Shown in pieces: positions 25,612 to 34,407 of a stretch of DNA of 64,000 nt. How positions within the stretch are numbered: the stretch's first letter is position 1; each line of letters opens with the position of its first letter. The stretch is from NCBI RefSeq assembly GCF_900497595.1, contig NZ_UFQO01000003.1, forward strand, positions 1 to 64,000, read 5' to 3'. The stretch is from Treponema pectinovorum (GTDB lineage: Bacteria; Spirochaetota; Spirochaetia; Treponematales; Treponemataceae). The position numbers were made by a program, and so were the translations under genes. The notes beneath the pieces are model-generated. The model was given only the letters and a program-made list of their open reading frames with translations. It was not told where the DNA came from and ran no database searches.

Positions 25612-27237
25612 ATGAAATTTCAAATAGATTTTTGGAACGAAAATTTTTTTATAGACGAGGGAAAATTCATTCTTGTTCTAGGAAAAACTGGCTCTGGGAA
25701 AACTACTTTTTTAAATGAGATAGAAAAACAACTCAATCAAAAAGGGCAAACGACAGGTTTTGTTTTTCAAGATTTTGATGCACAGATTGTTACAGATAAA
25801 GTTTGGCACGAAATTGCTTTTGCTATGGAAAATAAAGGTTTTGACAGACGCTTAATGGAAAGGCGAGTCGCAGAGATGTCGTCGTATTTTGGAATAAACG
25901 ATTTGCTTGAAAAAAATACGGACTGCCTTTCTGGTGGGCAAAAGCAACTTTTAAATCTTGCAAGCACGATGGCAGTTAAACCAAAATTTTTGTTGCTCGA
26001 CGAGCCTTTAAGTCAACTCGATCCAATTGCTGCTGGAAATTTTTTAAATACCGTAAAAAAAATAAACAGAGAATTTGGAACTACAGTTGTTATGAGCGAA
26101 CATCGTTTGGAAGAAGTTTTTGCCGATTGCGACGAAATAGTTTTTTTAGATGGAATGAAAATCTTGTTTTCTGGAGATGTGAAAAAAGTTTGCAAAGACA
26201 TTTTATCTTTTTCAAAAAAGGATTTAGAAAAAGACAATGGTGAAAAATCAGTTTTGGGTAAAAATATTCGGAGTGAGTTTTTTGAATTTTTGCCCTATTC
26301 GACACGACTTTGTTCAATGTTGGATTTTGAAGAAAAATATATAGAAAATATTCCAATTTCCATTGCAGAAGGTAAAGATTTTATTCGCCAGCACAAAGAA
26401 AAATTTTCTTCCTTTTATGAGGCGGATTTTGAGGATTTTAAAATAATAGAAGAGTTTGAAAAAAAGGATAAAAATTCAGATAGAAAAAATGCAGATAGAA
26501 AAAGCGATTTAATCTGTGTAAAAGACCTTTCGTTTCGATACGAAAAAAAATCACCTTGGATTTTGCAGGAACTTTCATTTAATGTAAAAGAAAAAAGCAT
26601 TTTTGCGATTGTAGGTGCAAACGGAAGCGGGAAATCTACACTTTTAAAGCTTCTGTGCAAAATTTTAACTTCTTACCGCGGAAAGATAAAAATAAGCGAC
26701 TGCGTTCAGGATAAAATATGTCTTTTGCCACAAAATGTTAGAAATCTGTTTATAAAACGCACTGTTCTGCAAGAACTTGAAGATTGCGGTTTTGTTGCAC
26801 ATTTATCTTTAGACGCTTCCAAAACAGAAACAAACAATCTGGAAGAAGTGCAAAATCAGGAAGTGCAGAAACTTATATCTTCCTTTAAGGAAAAATTTTC
26901 TTGTCATCCTTATGATATTTCTGGAGGCGAAAAACAAAAACTTGCGCTTGCAAAACTTCTGTTAAAAAAGCCAAAAATTCTCTTGCTGGACGAACCCACA
27001 AAGGCTTTGGACAATCCTTTTAAAAATGAATTGGGCACCCTTTTAAAAAAACTGACAAACGCAGGAATGACGGTGGTTATGGTTTGCCACGATCTTGAAT
27101 TTTGTGCTTCGGTTGCAGACACGGTGGGATTGATGTTTTGCGGAAAACTCGTTGGTACTTGTGATTCTAAAGATTTTTTTAGGGCGAACAATTTTTACAC
27201 AACTGCATATTATCGACTGCTACAAGGAATTTTTTGA
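25612..27237 (+). CDS. ecfA: Fused double ATPase of an ECF transporter (EcfA-EcfA')
   Basis: A 541-residue fusion of two ABC domains. Domain 1: Walker A GKTGSGKT, signature LSGGQKQLL, Walker B FLLLDEPLSQ, switch His in SEHRLEEV. Domain 2 (from about residue 300): Walker A GANGSGKST, signature ISGGEKQKL, Walker B ILLLDEPTKAL, His in CHDLEF. Both sites look active. GGAG lies 6 nt before the ATG at 25612, which favours it over the ATG at 25606. It powers the EcfT/S complex formed with its neighbours. Confidence 0.9.
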   Translation: MKFQIDFWNENFFIDEGKFILVLGKTGSGKTTFLNEIEKQLNQKGQTTGFVFQDFDAQIVTDKVWHEIAFAMENKGFDRRLMERRVAEMSSYFGINDLLEKNTDCLSGGQKQLLNLASTMAVKPKFLLLDEPLSQLDPIAAGNFLNTVKKINREFGTTVVMSEHRLEEVFADCDEIVFLDGMKILFSGDVKKVCKDILSFSKKDLEKDNGEKSVLGKNIRSEFFEFLPYSTRLCSMLDFEEKYIENIPISIAEGKDFIRQHKEKFSSFYEADFEDFKIIEEFEKKDKNSDRKNADRKSDLICVKDLSFRYEKKSPWILQELSFNVKEKSIFAIVGANGSGKSTLLKLLCKILTSYRGKIKISDCVQDKICLLPQNVRNLFIKRTVLQELEDCGFVAHLSLDASKTETNNLEEVQNQEVQKLISSFKEKFSCHPYDISGGEKQKLALAKLLLKKPKILLLDEPTKALDNPFKNELGTLLKKLTNAGMTVVMVCHDLEFCASVADTVGLMFCGKLVGTCDSKDFFRANNFYTTAYYRLLQGIF

Positions 27238-27899
27238 TGATTCAAATTCAAATTTTTGTGATTTCGATTTTGGGCTTAATTATTTTTTTCTTTTATCTTG
27301 CCTTTGAAAAATCTCACCCATCTGCTTTGGAGCTCGTTTTAATTGCAGAATTAAGTGCATTTTGTATCTGTGCACGAGCTTTATTCAGTTTTGTTCCGTA
27401 TTTTAATCCCGTGATGGCACTCATAATTTTAAGTTCTTTGGCCTTGGGAAGCGTAAAAGGTTTTTTGATTGGCTCGCTTACGGCGCTTTTGAGCAATTTT
27501 ATTTTTGGGCAGGGAATTTGGACTTTGTACCAGATGGCAAGCTGGGGACTTTTGGGAGCAATTTTTGGTTTTGTTCAGAAATTTTTGTTCAGGGAAAAAT
27601 CAAAAAAATCAGAAATAGGTTTTATAAAACATCTTGCTTTGTGGCTGCTTTCTGGAATTGCGATAATTTTTTTTACAGGTCCACTTACAGATTTGAGCGG
27701 AGTTTTTATGTTTGGACTTGAAAATGTAAAATCGCTTTTTGTGCTTTTGGCTGCTGGTTTTTTTATGAATTTGACGCTTGCTTTAAGCACAATTTTAACA
27801 CTCGTTTTATTTTTTAAGCCTTTTATGTTTTCGATGCAGAGGGTTCTTGATAAAATGGCGTTGAATGAAAATCTTAAATCCAATCAAAAAAATCTATAG
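27234..27899 (+). CDS. ECF transporter substrate-binding S component
   Basis: A 221-residue membrane protein with about six hydrophobic segments. The core (PVMALIILSSLALGSVKGFL, FGQGIWTLYQMASWGLLGA) matches the S-component type in which a long conserved segment reads FGQGxWTxxQMxxWGLxG, seen in cobalamin-related S units (from memory of the family). It overlaps the ATPase by 4 bp (ATGA) and the TonB-dependent receptor by 35 bp. Together they would bring one vitamin across both membranes. The ligand is not proven; no riboswitch was recognised upstream. Confidence 0.78.
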   Translation: MMIQIQIFVISILGLIIFFFYLAFEKSHPSALELVLIAELSAFCICARALFSFVPYFNPVMALIILSSLALGSVKGFLIGSLTALLSNFIFGQGIWTLYQMASWGLLGAIFGFVQKFLFREKSKKSEIGFIKHLALWLLSGIAIIFFTGPLTDLSGVFMFGLENVKSLFVLLAAGFFMNLTLALSTILTLVLFFKPFMFSMQRVLDKMALNENLKSNQKNL

Positions 27900-29727
27900 A
27901 GAACAAAAAAATAAAATTCATTTTGTAATCGCGATAATTTTCCTTTTTGAAATCTGTATTTCTTCTGTTTTTTGCCAAGAGTCAACTTCTGATAAAAGCA
28001 TTTCTTTGGGCGAAGTTGTAACAGTCGTGGAAGATGTAGAAAAAGTCGCACTTGTCATAACAGCTTCGGATATAAAAAAATCGACCGCAAAGGATTTAAG
28101 CGATTTGTTGCGCGAAAAAGGACTTTTGGTGATGTCTTCCGGCGGCAGCGGAACTATGTCGAATTTTTCTTTTAAAGGATATGCGGATTTTTGTTGCAAG
28201 GTCTATATAGACGGCGTTCTTGCAACACAACCTGGTTCGGGAGCATTTGACTGGAATTCAATCGATATAAACTCTATAGAATCGGTAACAGTTTTAGAAA
28301 TTCCAGAATTTTCTACAGACCAATTTGCTGGCTGTATCGTAAACATAAAAACTCGTCTTCTTACAGAACGCGGCTTCCAGATAAAAACGCTTTCGACTTC
28401 TTACGAAGGCTCGAATTTTGACACCATAAGCCTTTTTGGTGAATACAGAGATACAATCGCTAGAACAGGTATAAAACTGAATGCTCAAATAGAAAATGCA
28501 AAAAACAACTATAAAAAGAAAAAGAATCTAACTCTAAAAGATAATTGGGCAAAACTTGCAAACATAAGCGGCTCGTTTAATTCTGCACTGGGCGAAAATG
28601 CGACTTTGAACGGAACTTCAAGATTTTTTTTCAATCGGCTAAGAGCCTTAAAATCAGTTGAAGAAGTGGGAATTCAGGAAGATTTTAATTCTTTTCAAAC
28701 TGTAAAGGCTCGTTTTGTAATAGACGAACTTGCAATTTTTTGTGCAAGTTTAACTTCTCAATTTAACAGCATAGAATACGATGAAACTAAACCAGATAAA
28801 AATGACGAAACAAAAATAGAACACAGCCACACAACAACAAAAATGCACAGAGGCGAGCTGCTTTTTACAGGCGAAAACTTTTTTGGAGCAAATTTTTCGT
28901 CAAAGTTTGTGCTGGAATCAAAGATAACAGGAAAAAAACGGAACAGGTTTTACAACAGCACAAAATTTGAGTGGTCAAAAAAAATTAACGACTGGTTCAA
29001 TATAAGTCCTTCGGTGGGACTTTTGGTGTCTACAAATGGCGATTTAGAATTTTTGCCGCAGATAACGCTCGCTTCAAAAAAAACAGGATTTGCCTTGAGT
29101 GCATTCAGGCAGTTTATACTTCCAACTTTTAACCAGTTGTATTGGGACGGAAGCGGAGGAAGTGGAAACGAAGATTTAAAAAGCGAAAAAGGCTGGGCAA
29201 TAGTCGCCTCGTGGAAAAGCCCATTTTTTGCCCTGCCACTTAGTTTGACATACACAGTTTCCAGATACGAAAATAAAATTCGCTGGGTTCAACAAGGAAG
29301 CAATTTCCGCCCGAAAAACGACAGGAACGGGAACTTCAGAACATTTGAAGCGCGGTTCCAAAAAACTCTGTGGATTTTCGATTTTGCAGCAGGAGTAACA
29401 AACACAAAAGCACTTCTTGAAGACAACGGCAAGCAGATAATGTGGGTTCCCGAATGGCAGGCAAACGCAAGTTTTACAGCAAGGCTCACAGACAATTTAG
29501 AATTCCAGATTGCCTACGCATACACAGGCGAGCGTCCACAGGATGAAAATAATTTATATTATTACAATGCCGTAAATAATCTGGATTTAAACCTGCGCTG
29601 GAACTTGCTAAAAAACGCAACGCTGCTGTTCAGCATAAAAAACTTTTTGGACGAACGCAATGAGTATCACGACTCTTACCCAATGCCAAGCAGAGCGATA
29701 ATAGCGGGCATAAAAGTTCAAGGGTAA
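27865..29727 (+). CDS. TonB-dependent outer-membrane receptor, BtuB-like
   Basis: A 620-residue receptor. Signal sequence (HFVIAIIFLFEICISSVFC) is followed by a short TonB-box-like stretch (LGEVVTVVED), then a plug domain (SDLLREKGLLVMSSGGSGTMSNFSFKG, IDINSIESVTVLE) and a 22-strand-type barrel, ending ASRAIIAGIKVQG. Compact size and plug style resemble BtuB-type vitamin receptors. It is encoded in an operon with a complete ECF module, giving an unusual outer-plus-inner membrane set. The start lies inside the S-component gene; no later ATG fits the signal peptide. Confidence 0.85.
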   Translation: MKILNPIKKIYREQKNKIHFVIAIIFLFEICISSVFCQESTSDKSISLGEVVTVVEDVEKVALVITASDIKKSTAKDLSDLLREKGLLVMSSGGSGTMSNFSFKGYADFCCKVYIDGVLATQPGSGAFDWNSIDINSIESVTVLEIPEFSTDQFAGCIVNIKTRLLTERGFQIKTLSTSYEGSNFDTISLFGEYRDTIARTGIKLNAQIENAKNNYKKKKNLTLKDNWAKLANISGSFNSALGENATLNGTSRFFFNRLRALKSVEEVGIQEDFNSFQTVKARFVIDELAIFCASLTSQFNSIEYDETKPDKNDETKIEHSHTTTKMHRGELLFTGENFFGANFSSKFVLESKITGKKRNRFYNSTKFEWSKKINDWFNISPSVGLLVSTNGDLEFLPQITLASKKTGFALSAFRQFILPTFNQLYWDGSGGSGNEDLKSEKGWAIVASWKSPFFALPLSLTYTVSRYENKIRWVQQGSNFRPKNDRNGNFRTFEARFQKTLWIFDFAAGVTNTKALLEDNGKQIMWVPEWQANASFTARLTDNLEFQIAYAYTGERPQDENNLYYYNAVNNLDLNLRWNLLKNATLLFSIKNFLDERNEYHDSYPMPSRAIIAGIKVQG

Positions 29728-29886
29728 AAAAGGAGGGGGGAAGTTTCCCCCTCGCTCCTGCTACGAGTCGCTGCACAAAAGTCAAAGTAAACTTTGCCAC
29801 TTGTTCCGCTCGCTCGTATCATACGCTACCCCCTCTCCTAGGGGCTTTGCCCCTAAAACCCCAATGGTTGAGAAGAAAATTTATAC
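29728..29886. repeat. Intergenic hairpins between convergent genes
   Basis: GAGGGGG ... CCCCCTC right after the receptor gene and AGGGGC-TTT-GCCCCT near 29850. Either could stop transcription on both strands; long T-runs are missing. Confidence 0.5.
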
Positions 29887-30447
29887 TTACTTCTTTGAAC
29901 AGCTTGAATAGGTTGCAAAATATCCGTTTTCTACTGTAAAGGTGTCTATCGCTTGTTCCAGTGTTGCTGTAGAAGATTTTGCTCCGTATGCGCCTGAAAG
30001 TTGTACGCTTGAAGAAGTTAAGCCTTTAAATGATATTGCATACCATTTGCCTACGTCTGGCGCAGTTGTTGAATATCTGTACCAACTGTTTGACCATGAC
30101 GAATATTGCCAAGAACTGTCATTTGGATTTGTAGTTGTTGATTCGTATGCTTTTGTGTATTTGATGTAGATATATCCTTGAGTATTTGCTGTGTTTGTGT
30201 AAATCACCTTTAGTTCGTTGCCTTCGTAACTGCCTTGTGAAGCAAAGGTTTTTGGCGTTATCGTGTAAACTTCTCCATAGGAACTTTTCCAAGAGCCTAC
30301 AAGTTGGCTTTTTGTTGTTAGTGGTTTAGAGTCGCTGTAAGGTGCGTCGTCTTCTTCGTGGTTACACGACACCATTGTTAGCGAAATTGATGTAAATGCG
30401 ACTAATAATAATGCCGCCCGTCTTAAAGCAAATAAAGTGCTTTTCAT
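29887..30447 (-). CDS. Hypothetical lipoprotein
   Basis: A 186-residue protein with a clear lipoprotein signal (RRAALLLVAFTSISLTMVSC; Cys28). The mature part is rich in Ser, Thr, Tyr and Trp (SSWQYSSWSNSWYRYS), opens with LVGSWKSSYGEVYTITPKTF, a lipocalin-like 'GxW' beginning, and ends with TFTVENGYFATYSSCSKK. This recalls small beta-barrel lipocalin-type lipoproteins that Bacteroidetes and treponemes carry, but I cannot assign a family. AAGGAG precedes the ATG. Monocistronic. Confidence 0.7.
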   Translation of the reverse strand: MKSTLFALRRAALLLVAFTSISLTMVSCNHEEDDAPYSDSKPLTTKSQLVGSWKSSYGEVYTITPKTFASQGSYEGNELKVIYTNTANTQGYIYIKYTKAYESTTTNPNDSSWQYSSWSNSWYRYSTTAPDVGKWYAISFKGLTSSSVQLSGAYGAKSSTATLEQAIDTFTVENGYFATYSSCSKK

Positions 30448-30841
30448 AATAAACTCCTTTGTCCCAGAGTGTTGCGTAGGACTTTTTGGTTTTACCTTTA
30501 TACAAAGGTTGCATTAACGGGTATTCGGGCTGTGTTACCGTTCCGCGTCGAGCCTGTGATTTGCACACTGTTCCCCCGTTTTTGATATGGCGACTATACT
30601 TTATTTTTAATTTTTTGTCTTTTGATGCATTTTTACATAAAAACTTAGCCCAGATTGGAGCAGCGCGCAGCGTCTGGCTTTGCCAGATGTAGCGTTTAGC
30701 GGAACTGCGCAAAGCTGGTTTGAGTAAAAACTGCGCTCCTAAAATTTAAAAAATCGAAAGGATTTCATTAGTGTTTTGTAATGGAATTAAAATTGTCTTT
30801 ACAATATCGACACTGTTTCACTTTGCATCAATTTCTTCTAA
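30448..30841. repeat. Intergenic region with palindromic element (copy 2)
   Basis: 30671-30697 carries AGCG-[TCTGGC-TTT-GCCAGA]-TGTAGCG, the counterpart of 18981-19009. GGAGC ... GCTCC arms surround it. The remaining AT-rich sequence shows no gene. Confidence 0.65.
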
Positions 30842-30870
30842 TTGATAATTTGAGTGGGATTTGGTATATT
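30842..30870 (+). promoter_or_regulatory. kdgK promoter
   Basis: TTGATA (30842-30847), 17-nt spacer, TATATT (30865-30870). The leader is about 45 nt and ends in AGGAG before the ATG. Confidence 0.6.
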
Positions 30871-30923
30871 AAAAACAAAAATCCGCGGTTTAATCCGTAA
30901 AATATTTTTTAGGAGACACACAG

Positions 30924-31949
30924 ATGGCAAAAGTAGTAACTTTTGGTGAATTGATGCTTCGCATCCAGCCTGCTGACTATTATCGTTTTGTTCAGGTTGA
31001 TTCAATGACGACAACTTTTGGTGGAGGAGAAGCTAACGTTGCAGTTTCTTTGGCTAACTATGGCGATGACGCTTACTTTGTAACTAAACTTCCTACTCAC
31101 GAAATAGGACAGGCTGCTGTAAATTCTTTGCGCAAATACGGTGTTCACACTGAATTCATCGTTCGTGGTGGTCCTCGTGTTGGTATTTATTACAATGAAA
31201 AGGGTGCTTCTCAGCGTGGTTCTAAATGCGTTTACGACCGTGCTGGTTCTTCTATTCAACTTGCAAAACCTGAAGAATTCGATTGGAATAAAATCCTTGA
31301 AGGCGCTTCGTGGTTCCACATTACTGGTATTACTCCTGCTTTGGGGCCTAACATGGTTAAAGCTTGTATTGAAGGCTGCAAAGTTGCTAGAGAAAAGGGA
31401 ATAACTACTTCTTGCGATCTTAATTATCGCGGTAAACTTTGGACTAAAGATGAAGCCCGCGCTGCTATGTCTGAAATTTGTAAATATGTTGATGTATGTA
31501 TTTCTAACGAAGATGATGCTAACGACGTATTTGGAATTAAATCTGAAGGTACTGATACTACTAAAGGTGAATTGAATAACGAAGGTTACCTTTCTGTTGC
31601 TCGCCAGTTAAAAGAAAAATTTGGCTTTAAGAAAGTTGCTATCACTTTGCGCACTTCTATAAACGCTAACCGCAACTTGTGGCAGGCTCTTTTGTATGTT
31701 GATGACAAAGATTATGCTTTCTCTAAGCAGTACGATATGAACATTGTTGACCGCGTTGGTGGTGGTGACTCATTTGGCGGTGGTCTTATCCACTCGCAGC
31801 TTAAAGGAATGAATACTCAGGAATCTATCAATTGGGCAGTTGCTGCTTCTTGTTTGAAGCACTCTATAATCGGTGACTATAACATGGTTTCTGAAGACGA
31901 AGTGAACAAACTCGCTGGTGGAGATGGTTCTGGTAGAATTCAGCGATAA
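30924..31949 (+). CDS. kdgK: 2-keto-3-deoxygluconate kinase (PfkB family)
   Basis: Phosphorylates KDG to KDPG, the last kinase step of pectin breakdown. The 341-residue PfkB fold has FGGGEANVAVSLANYG near residue 30 and DRVGGGDSFGGG at 276-287, with catalytic Asp282. KDG-kinase character comes from the start VTFGELMLRIQPADYYRF and from its setting among pectin genes; another sugar acid kinase is possible. It has its own promoter and a strong AGGAG, and codons look like those of a well-expressed gene. The stop codon is inside an 11-bp perfect hairpin (31946-31973). Confidence 0.88.
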   Translation: MAKVVTFGELMLRIQPADYYRFVQVDSMTTTFGGGEANVAVSLANYGDDAYFVTKLPTHEIGQAAVNSLRKYGVHTEFIVRGGPRVGIYYNEKGASQRGSKCVYDRAGSSIQLAKPEEFDWNKILEGASWFHITGITPALGPNMVKACIEGCKVAREKGITTSCDLNYRGKLWTKDEARAAMSEICKYVDVCISNEDDANDVFGIKSEGTDTTKGELNNEGYLSVARQLKEKFGFKKVAITLRTSINANRNLWQALLYVDDKDYAFSKQYDMNIVDRVGGGDSFGGGLIHSQLKGMNTQESINWAVAASCLKHSIIGDYNMVSEDEVNKLAGGDGSGRIQR

Positions 31950-32172
31950 TTTTTGCATCCTTGCAAAAATTATCTAGGACAGAAGATTGCATCTTCTGTC
32001 TTGTTTGCGCGCCCGCATCCTTGCGGGCTGTTTTGTTTTTAAAGAGGTGTGATTTTTATCGGTGTTTTTGCATCCTTGCAAAAATTATCTAAGACAGAAG
32101 ATTGCATCTTCTGTCTTGTCTGTGCGCCCGCGTCCTTGCGGGCGATTTTATTTTTAAAGAGGTGTGATTTTT
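31946..32172. repeat. Tandem duplicated three-hairpin array (locus B, 115-bp period)
   Basis: Two copies offset by 115 bp. Copy 1: ATAATTTTTGC-ATCCTT-GCAAAAATTAT (31946-31973), GACAGAAGAT-TGC-ATCTTCTGTC (31978-32000), GCCCGC-ATCCTT-GCGGGC (32011-32028). Copy 2: TTTTTGC-ATCCTT-GCAAAAA (32065-32084), a 12-bp stem with TGC loop (32091-32117), CGCCCGC-GTCCTT-GCGGGCG (32125-32144). Same order and loops as locus A, different stems. Confidence 0.88.
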
Positions 32173-32265
32173 GTCGTTGTTTTTGTGTCGTGTTTTTGCT
32201 TTGACTTACGAATTAAAAGTTTTTATTGAATAAAACATCGGTTTCTTGTTAAACTCCAAGGGATT

Positions 32266-33927
32266 ATGTTCCTTAAAATTATAAATTTCGCAGGCAGTTT
32301 GTGTTTCCTTTTATATGGAATGAAACTGATGAGCGACGGAATTCAAAAGAGTGCGGGACAGAAACTGCAAAAAGCGCTTTCTTTTATGACTGGCAACAGA
32401 TTTGTTGGACTGTTGACTGGTTGTGTACTTACGATGATTATTCAATCTTCGGGCGCGACAACTGTAATGCTTGTAAGTTTTGTAAATGCAGGTCTTGTTA
32501 CACTTGAACAGTCTATAGGGGTGGTTTTTGGTGCAAATATTGGCACAACTATAACGGCTTGGATTGTAGTTCTTTTTGGATTTAATTTTAAGATTGAAGC
32601 CTTTGCAATCCCTCTTTTTGGCTTGGGCTATCTTCTTACAATAATAAAAAAAATTAAAAACGAAGGTGTAGGTCAAGCTATGATGGGCTTTGGTCTCCTT
32701 TTTATAGGACTTGGCTGGCTTTCTGCTTCTTTTAAGTTTGACCCAAATAGTCAATTTACTGTTTTTATGGAAACTTTACAGGGGCATGGTGTTTTTTCCA
32801 TAATTCTTGCGGTACTTGTTGGAGTAGTTTTTACGGCGATGATTCATTCATCGTCTGCAATGTCGGCAATCGTAATAACGATGGCTTATAACGGCATTGT
32901 AAGTTGGGAATTTGGTGCTGCTATAGTAATGGGATCTGCGATTGGTTCTACAGTTGATGCTATAATGGCGGCGGCTGGCTCTTGTGCAAATGCAAAGCGC
33001 ACGGCAACTGTTCACCTTTTATGCAATTCTGTATCGGTTTTTGTGCTGCTAATCTTCTTTCAACCTTTTCTTGCAATTGTCGACTTCCTTATTCCAGGAA
33101 ACGCAGCAAATGGCGAAAACCTCATCTACCACATAGCAATGCTTAATACGGCTTTTAAAGTTTTAGAAACATTGGCATTTATTCCTTTTACAAAACAGAT
33201 TGCTGCAATTTTAAGAAAAATTATAAAAGACGATAAATTTGAAGAAGACAAAACGGTTTATAAACTTGAGTTTAATAACGAACTTGCGGCACGTTCACCA
33301 GAAGGTTGTGTATTTAGAGCTCAAAAGGAAATTACAACTTTTTCGGAAAACGTGGTTCAGATGTACGATGATTTGCAGGCAGGACTTGCAAATTTTGATA
33401 ACACTTTTATCGAATATCATCATCCGCTTATCCTTCAACTTGAAAATTACTGCGATCAAATGCAGGAACAACTTACAGCCTACCTTATAAAATGCCAACA
33501 TTTACACCTTTCAGATTCTGCAAAAGATAATATTCATCTTATGTTGCGACTTGTTGGCGAAATGGAAAGCATGGCAGATGGATGCCTTAGTATTTCTATA
33601 CAGATAAAAAAAGCTCTTGAAAAAAACATAAAATTCAGTCAAGAAGATATTGATAACCTTATTCCTTATTTTGAACTTGGGCGACAACTCCTGTATTTTA
33701 TTCATAAAAATGTTTCTAAAATTCAGCGCCTTACTCCAGAAGAGTATCAGTTTGCTAGTGAGCTTGAAGAGCAAATTGACAGCGAACGCAGCAGGCTTAA
33801 AAGAATTGCCCGTCATAGACTCGAAGAAGGAGCAGATGTTAGGGCGGAACTCTACTATATGGATATAATTCGTCAAATTGAAAAAATTGGTGACAGATGT
33901 TTTGATGCTGCCGGCGATTTACGGTAA
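32266..33927 (+). CDS. Na/Pi cotransporter family protein with PhoU-like domain
   Basis: A 553-residue inner-membrane phosphate transporter. Two inverted repeats of the NptA fold carry QSSGATTVMLVSFVNAGL (near residue 65) and HSSSAMSAIVITMAYNG (near 200), the paired QSS-type motifs that bind Na+ and phosphate. From about residue 350 a helical PhoU-like domain follows (ENVVQMYDDLQAGL ... MDIIRQIEKIGDRCFDAAGD). TTGAAT-N18-TAAACT lies just upstream, with AGGG before the ATG. Confidence 0.88.
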   Translation: MFLKIINFAGSLCFLLYGMKLMSDGIQKSAGQKLQKALSFMTGNRFVGLLTGCVLTMIIQSSGATTVMLVSFVNAGLVTLEQSIGVVFGANIGTTITAWIVVLFGFNFKIEAFAIPLFGLGYLLTIIKKIKNEGVGQAMMGFGLLFIGLGWLSASFKFDPNSQFTVFMETLQGHGVFSIILAVLVGVVFTAMIHSSSAMSAIVITMAYNGIVSWEFGAAIVMGSAIGSTVDAIMAAAGSCANAKRTATVHLLCNSVSVFVLLIFFQPFLAIVDFLIPGNAANGENLIYHIAMLNTAFKVLETLAFIPFTKQIAAILRKIIKDDKFEEDKTVYKLEFNNELAARSPEGCVFRAQKEITTFSENVVQMYDDLQAGLANFDNTFIEYHHPLILQLENYCDQMQEQLTAYLIKCQHLHLSDSAKDNIHLMLRLVGEMESMADGCLSISIQIKKALEKNIKFSQEDIDNLIPYFELGRQLLYFIHKNVSKIQRLTPEEYQFASELEEQIDSERSRLKRIARHRLEEGADVRAELYYMDIIRQIEKIGDRCFDAAGDLR

Positions 33928-33986
33928 GATTTAGGTGTAATTTCATCGTAGTTTGCTTTGTAAACTTGTTTTTAGGAGGTAGATGA

Positions 33987-34361
33987 ATGTATGAGTCTGG
34001 AGAAGATTACCTTGAAGCAATTTTGCGTCTTCAACTTGAAAATGGTTTTGTCCGTTCTGTAGACATTGCGAATAAACTTGGTGTTTCGCGTCCAAGCGTA
34101 AGTCGAGCGATGGGACTTTTGGAAAAAGACGGTTATATCGAGTTTAATCTTGGAAACACCATAAAACTTACAGAAAAAGGGCAGACTAAAGCTGAAGATG
34201 TTTTTGGCCGACACAAACTTTTGACCATTTTTCTAAAAAAAATAACTGGACTTTCAGAAGAGCAGTGCGAAGAAAATGCTTGTCGGGTTGAACATCAAAT
34301 TGATGTAGATGTTGTAAATGGAATAAAAGCGTGGTTAAAAAAGAATTCCACTAAAAATTGA
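33987..34361 (+). CDS. DtxR-family metal-dependent regulator (MntR/TroR-like)
   Basis: A 124-residue repressor. The N-terminal winged helix (SGEDYLEAILRLQLENGFVRSVDIANKLGVSRPSVSRAM split across HTH) and metal/dimer domain (GRHKLLTIFLKKITGLSEEQCEENACRVEHQID) hold the expected Glu, Cys and His ligands (E-x2-C-x2-E region, H). It lacks a C-terminal SH3-like domain, as in MntR. GGAGG precedes the ATG. Located 1.8 kb before the metal ABC genes, it is the natural candidate to control them. Confidence 0.85.
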   Translation: MYESGEDYLEAILRLQLENGFVRSVDIANKLGVSRPSVSRAMGLLEKDGYIEFNLGNTIKLTEKGQTKAEDVFGRHKLLTIFLKKITGLSEEQCEENACRVEHQIDVDVVNGIKAWLKKNSTKN

Positions 34362-34407
34362 ATTTATCTTCAATAAAATAAAATGTCTTTTCATTTAAAA
34401 ATTTAAA

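Noticed and set aside
31946-32172. Simple rho-independent terminators for kdgK
   Set aside because: Hairpins are strong, but several lack a T-run, occur in a tandem cassette and recur elsewhere with other stems, so terminator alone does not explain them.
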